Assembly: GCA_959022495.1 (NCBI GenBank)
Contig: CAUEYX010000002.1
Span: 178,846-242,845 of the forward strand
Direction of reading: 5' to 3'
Length of the DNA: 64,000 nucleotides
DNA from: an uncultured Lachnospiraceae bacterium
GTDB taxonomy: Bacteria; Bacillota; Clostridia; Lachnospirales; Lachnospiraceae
Every line of letters starts with the position of its first letter. The first letter of the stretch is position 1. Positions 60,597 through 64,000 of this stretch are shown here, piece by piece. The notes below the pieces were generated by a model, which did no database searches, had not been told where the DNA came from, and saw only the letters and a program-made list of their open reading frames with translations. The translations under genes were made by a program, and so were the position numbers.

Positions 60597-62036
60597 CTAA
60601 ACCGTTCCGTGTTTTTTGTCCGGACGGTCCTCTCTCTTCGTGAACAGCATCTCAAACGCGCCGATCACATATTTTCTTGTATCAGCCGGCTTGATGATCG
60701 CGTCTACATACCCTCTTCCTGCCGCTGATTTCGGGCTGGACTGAAGCTCTCTGTATTCTGCCGCCTTCTCTTTCTGTGTGTCCGCATCCGCGTCCGCGTA
60801 CATAATCTTCGCCGCGAGATCCGCGTCCATCATGCCGATCTCAGCTGACGGCCACGCATAGACCATGTCAGCGCCAATGGATTTGCTGTTCATGGCAGTA
60901 TACGCGCTTCCGTATGCCCTGCCCACGATTACATTCACTTTGGGTACGGTCGCATTGGCAAACGTATAGGTCATCCTCGCGGCTGCCCTTGCCATATTTT
61001 TCTCGGACTCCATTGTCGCCGCAAACCCTGCCACATTTGTCAGCGTCAGGACCGGAATAGAAAACGCATCACAGAAGTTTACAAAATCAATGGCTTTCTT
61101 GCATCCATCCACTGTCAGCGCGCAATCGAAGGCAGCTTCCTCGCTGCCGTCCGCCCCGTATACTTTTGTGCGGTTTGCAACAGCGCCAACCGTCATTCCG
61201 TTGAGGCGGATAAAGCCGGTCACCATTTCTTTTGCATAGTCTTTCTTCATTTCAAAGAAGACCTGGTCATCCGCGATCTGGGACAGGACAATGGCCGTAT
61301 CCTCCATCGCGCTGGCAATATCTGTACATACACGGTTCAGATCGTCTGTACATTCCTCATACAAAAGATCATCCTCATAATTCGCGGGAATCATACATAC
61401 AAGCGAACGGATCTGTCCCAGGATCTCATCCTCTGAGCCGATCCCGTCCACAAGCCCTGCCTCCGCGCTCTGATACTGCGCGCTTGAGGTGTCACATCTG
61501 GAGATCTCATTTCCATCCAGGGCGTTCGGAGAATTCACAAAAAGTTTTCCTTCTTTCCCCTCCATAAACGTAAAGTCCGCAAGCCCGGGAACCAACGCGA
61601 GCCCCCCTCCGCACATACCGAAAATCGCGGCAATCTGCGGCACCACGCCGGAAGCCATTGTCTGCTTGTAGTAAAGACCGCCGAACGCTTCCAGTGCGTC
61701 TGTGGCCTCCTGAAGCCTTAAGCCCGCGCAGTCGATCAGTCCGATCACCGGCGCGCCCATCTTCATCGCCATGTCATAGATGTTCCCGATCTTCTTGGCG
61801 TGCATCTCTCCGATTGCCCCGCCCAGGACCGACGCATCCTGGCTGTATACGTAGACGAGATTGCCATCGATCACTCCATATCCGGTAATAACACCGTCTG
61901 ATGGAGTTTCTTTTTCCTGCAGGTTGAAATCTGTACTTCTGGCAGTTACAGCACCACCGATCTCAACGAAACTGCCCTCATCAAGCAATGTGGCAATTCG
62001 TCTGCTTGCTGAGTTTCCTGTTGCATTGTAGCTCAT
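60597..62036 (-). CDS. Acyl-CoA carboxyltransferase (methylmalonyl-CoA decarboxylase alpha / transcarboxylase 12S type)
   Basis: 479 residues of the biotin-dependent carboxyltransferase fold. Oxyanion holes lie in the glycine segments VYSQDASVLGGAIGEMHAKK, AAIFGMCGGGLALVPGL and VIVGRAYGSAYTAMNSKSIGAD, with VLTLTNVAGFAATM between. Typical substrates are methylmalonyl-CoA, malonyl-CoA or glutaconyl-CoA. It leads the operon that also holds OadG, the biotin carrier, OadB and an OadA-type enzyme. TGGAGGG precedes the ATG. The exact acyl group cannot be read from sequence. Confidence 0.9.
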   Translation of the reverse strand: MSYNATGNSASRRIATLLDEGSFVEIGGAVTARSTDFNLQEKETPSDGVITGYGVIDGNLVYVYSQDASVLGGAIGEMHAKKIGNIYDMAMKMGAPVIGLIDCAGLRLQEATDALEAFGGLYYKQTMASGVVPQIAAIFGMCGGGLALVPGLADFTFMEGKEGKLFVNSPNALDGNEISRCDTSSAQYQSAEAGLVDGIGSEDEILGQIRSLVCMIPANYEDDLLYEECTDDLNRVCTDIASAMEDTAIVLSQIADDQVFFEMKKDYAKEMVTGFIRLNGMTVGAVANRTKVYGADGSEEAAFDCALTVDGCKKAIDFVNFCDAFSIPVLTLTNVAGFAATMESEKNMARAAARMTYTFANATVPKVNVIVGRAYGSAYTAMNSKSIGADMVYAWPSAEIGMMDADLAAKIMYADADADTQKEKAAEYRELQSSPKSAAGRGYVDAIIKPADTRKYVIGAFEMLFTKREDRPDKKHGTV

Positions 62037-62094
62037 ATTCTAGCCCTCCATTTATTAAATTTGTTTAAATTAAACCAAAATTTCTGCCTATTTT

Positions 62095-62123
62095 AGTATA
62101 TATCAGCGGTATGGGAATTTCAA
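62095..62123 (-). promoter_or_regulatory. Promoter of the carboxyltransferase/decarboxylase operon
   Basis: TTGAAA (62118-62123), 17-nt spacer, TATACT (62095-62100) on the minus strand, about 50 nt before the first gene. Confidence 0.7.
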
Positions 62124-62186
62124 TTCCTAAATGAGTCGATTTGACAATATTTTCACATAATAGAAGTCTCGATTTGTATATCGAAA

Positions 62187-62285
62187 ACAAAAAATCTGCA
62201 GTCACAGGATAAAATTTCGCGTCAGGGGGCCGCCTTATTCAGGCTGAACTCCTGATACAAAATCCCTCTCCCTGTGACTGCAGAT
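62187..62285 (-). terminator. Terminator of gdhA with a large structured loop
   Basis: ATCTGCAGTCACAGG (62271-62285 on the minus strand) pairs perfectly with 62194-62208, then TTTTTTG. The 62-nt interior contains its own pairing (CAGG/CCTG and a GCC/GGC element). A long-range 15-bp outer helix is unusual but the T-run is clear. Confidence 0.8.
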
Positions 62286-62310
62286 CCATGTACTTTTATA
62301 GACGAAATCC

Positions 62311-63645
62311 TTATACGATTCCCTGTGCCGTCATGGCCTCAACGACCTTCTCAAACCCGGCAATGTTCGCGCCTACCACGTAGTTGCCCTTGAAACCGTA
62401 CTTCTCAGCAGCATCCGCCATATTGTGGCAGATATTTACCATAATATTCTGAAGTTTCGCATCCACTTCCTCGAATGTCCAGCTCAGGCGCTCGCTGTTC
62501 TGTGACATCTCAAGCGCAGATGTAGCAACACCGCCTGCGTTCGCTGCTTTTCCTGGAGCGAACAGAACGCCATGCTGCTGGAGGTACTCTGTTGCCTCCA
62601 TTGTGGTCGGCATGTTTGCGCCTTCCGCAACTGCCATACATCCGTTCTCTACGAGCATCTTTGCGTCTTCAAGATGGAGCTCATTCTGTGTTGCGCACGG
62701 AAGCGCGATATCCACTTTGACAGACCAGACACCTCTGCCCTCATGGTATTCTGAATTCGGACGGTATTTCTTGTACTCTGTCAGTCTTGCACGGTTGACT
62801 TCCTTGATCTCTTTGAGCGCCGCCACATCGATTCCTTCCGGATCATATACCCATCCTGTAGAATCGCTCACTGTTACAACCTTAGCGCCCAGCTGCTGTG
62901 CCTTCTCTGTCGCGTAGATTGCCACGTTTCCTGAACCGGATACGGCAACCGTCTTTCCTGCGATATCCTGTCCGTTCAGTTTCAGCATCTCTTCAGTCAG
63001 ATAAAGCAGACCGTATCCGGTCGCCTCTGTACGGACAAGTGATCCACCGTAGCTTAAGCCTTTTCCTGTCAGGACTCCTTCGTAAAGTCCGCGGATTCTC
63101 TTGTACTGACCGAACATATATCCGATCTCTCTTGCGCCTGTTCCGATATCTCCTGCCGGAACGTCTGTATCAGCGCCAATATATTTGCAGAGCTCTGTCA
63201 TAAAGCTCTGGCAGAATGCCATAACTTCCCTGTCAGATTTGCCCTTCGGATCAAAGTCTGAGCCACCTTTTCCTCCACCGATCGGAAGGCCTGTCAGAGA
63301 GTTCTTGAAGATCTGCTCAAATCCAAGGAACTTGATGATACCAAGGTTTACGGACGGGTGAAGGCGGAGTCCTCCCTTGTACGGTCCGATCGCACTGTTG
63401 AACTGTACGCGGTATCCTGTATTTACATGTACCTGCCCTTTATCATCTACCCACGGCACGCGGAATTTAAACTGTCTCTCCGGCTCTGTCAGTCTCTCAA
63501 GAAGAGCCTCTTTGCGGAACTTCTCCTCATTCGCCTCGATCACAACGCGAAGGGACTCCAGAACTTCTTTCACTGCCTGGTGGAATTCCGGCTCTGCCGG
63601 GTTTTTCTTTACGACCAGATCGATCACTTCATCAACGTATGACAT
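62311..63645 (-). CDS. gdhA: Glutamate dehydrogenase
   Basis: 444 residues, hexameric GDH of the NADP-type (GdhA) group. Conserved LPIGGGKGGSDFDPKGKSD with catalytic K126, IGPYKGGLRLHP, DVPAGDIGTGAREIGYMFGQY, and dinucleotide-binding VSGSGNVAIYATEKAQQLG. Converts 2-oxoglutarate and ammonia to glutamate, or the reverse in amino acid fermenters. AGGAGG upstream, with a 5' hairpin and strong promoter. Confidence 0.97.
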   Translation of the reverse strand: MSYVDEVIDLVVKKNPAEPEFHQAVKEVLESLRVVIEANEEKFRKEALLERLTEPERQFKFRVPWVDDKGQVHVNTGYRVQFNSAIGPYKGGLRLHPSVNLGIIKFLGFEQIFKNSLTGLPIGGGKGGSDFDPKGKSDREVMAFCQSFMTELCKYIGADTDVPAGDIGTGAREIGYMFGQYKRIRGLYEGVLTGKGLSYGGSLVRTEATGYGLLYLTEEMLKLNGQDIAGKTVAVSGSGNVAIYATEKAQQLGAKVVTVSDSTGWVYDPEGIDVAALKEIKEVNRARLTEYKKYRPNSEYHEGRGVWSVKVDIALPCATQNELHLEDAKMLVENGCMAVAEGANMPTTMEATEYLQQHGVLFAPGKAANAGGVATSALEMSQNSERLSWTFEEVDAKLQNIMVNICHNMADAAEKYGFKGNYVVGANIAGFEKVVEAMTAQGIV

Positions 63646-63671
63646 CTTAAACTACCTCCTAAAATAAATAT

Positions 63672-63721
63672 GGACGCGCAAATCCCCCTTGGAGTTTTGC
63701 GGCGCCTTTGCCTACTCGTCC
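63672..63721 (-). promoter_or_regulatory. 5'-terminal hairpin of the gdhA leader
   Basis: GGACG pairs with CGTCC at the base (63717-63721 with 63672-63676) and CGCAAA with TTTGCG inside, leaving a 15-nt bulge AGTAGGCAAAGGCGC and a CTCC/GGGG tip. The promoter predicts transcription starts at the first G, so the whole leader is this hairpin plus the ribosome binding site. It matches no riboswitch class that I recognise. Confidence 0.45.
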
Positions 63722-63750
63722 ATTTTATAAGGTATATAAATAATTGTCAA
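63722..63750 (-). promoter_or_regulatory. Promoter of gdhA
   Basis: TTGACA (63745-63750), 17-nt spacer, TAAAAT (63722-63727) on the minus strand. The stretch 63751-63836 beyond it is AT-rich with no other feature seen. Confidence 0.8.
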
Positions 63751-63836
63751 TGATAAGTTTCATTATTTCACCGTTTTAACGCTTTATTACAATAAAATTG
63801 CAGGAATCCCCAAAGAGCCGCTGCAGAATACTGTAC

Positions 63837-64000
63837 AAATCTGGATTTGCCGGGGAGACCCATACTGGTTGATGGCAAATCGGACGAAAACTTCGGAGCG
63901 AATTATCGAAGACGTATTCTGCATGGATGTGTGGGTGGCTTCGGTTCCGCTCCATGGAACAAGAAAAATAACGAAATCCGATAACATGCTAAAAACAGAA
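63837..64000 (-). repeat. Intergenic structured repeat, copy D (truncated by window end)
   Basis: Starts AAATCTGGATTTGCCGGGGA with an R arm: GGCAAATCGGACGAAAAC, GAAGACGTATTCTGCATGG, GTGTGGGTGGCTTCGG. The beginning of a core follows (AACATGCTAAA near 63983). At least 164 bp; same orientation as copy B. Its visible end lies about 190 bp upstream of the gdhA start, not at a stop codon; the gene on its other side is outside the window. Confidence 0.8.

Overview
The window reads as the chromosome of an anaerobic, spore-forming Clostridium relative, most likely family Lachnospiraceae (Clostridium cluster XIVa). This rests on a spoIVA gene downstream of der-plsY-gpsA, a thrS T-box leader, a Clostridia-like class A RNase P RNA, ackA-pta, a Na+-pumping decarboxylase operon, a GGGtGRT/iron-sulfur scaffold pair and many flavin or Fe-S reductases. 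I cannot name a species. Almost all of it is compact core genome in short operons. There is no tRNA, rRNA, CRISPR array, prophage or transposase gene that I can see.

Layout. 1-4.4 kb: a truncated ureidoglycolate-lyase-like gene, an SPFH/RHH operon with a palindromic operator, a flavodoxin-fold reductase and the GGGtGRT pair. 4.6-8.4 kb: yicC-gmk-rpoZ-rimO-pgsA. 8.6-16.5 kb: rqcH, a DUF815 ATPase with pheA, nitroreductase-pyrBI and DAHP synthase. 16.5-16.9 kb: rnpB. 17-24 kb: pyridoxamine kinase, RNase HI, and a thrS-PNP-deaminase-Mog-MBL operon behind a T-box. 24-29 kb: small accessory metabolism and the azlCD exporter. 29.6-35.6 kb: DUF512-der-plsY-gpsA-spoIVA. 35.8-37.0 kb: prs. 37-46.3 kb: yceD-rpmF-plsX-acpP-rnc-smc-ftsY-ilvA-DUF1653. 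46.4-48.7 kb: pta-ackA. 48.8-56.6 kb: mgtE, tmcAL, a YhiN-type flavoprotein, a MurR/RpiR regulator and aminopeptidase P. 56.8-62 kb: an operon encoding an acyl-CoA carboxyltransferase, OadG, a biotin carrier, OadB and an OadA-like carboxyltransferase. 62.3-63.6 kb: gdhA.

The most unusual content is a family of large intergenic repeats (10363-10705, 29089-29611, 51718-52427, and 63837 to the window end). Each visible end carries the near-palindrome AAATCTGGATTTG. Each element has two distinguishable, mutually related arms (L and R) and a nested structured core whose stems differ in sequence but keep pairing. The three complete copies lie between convergent genes, and five of their six ends run into or form the stop codon of the neighbouring gene. 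Two copies are composite, with an additional 92-nt module and one arm present twice as a long hairpin. A solitary 14-bp version of the terminal motif directly follows the prs stop codon at another convergent junction. They encode no plausible protein. They could be non-autonomous mobile elements or large 3'-end RNA structures.

Other regulatory points: a sigma-E-type promoter inside a hairpin that would hide the spoIVA ribosome binding site only in read-through transcripts; a palindromic operator over the -10 box of the SPFH/RHH operon; a threonine T-box; and a transcribed 50-nt hairpin at the very 5' end of the gdhA message.
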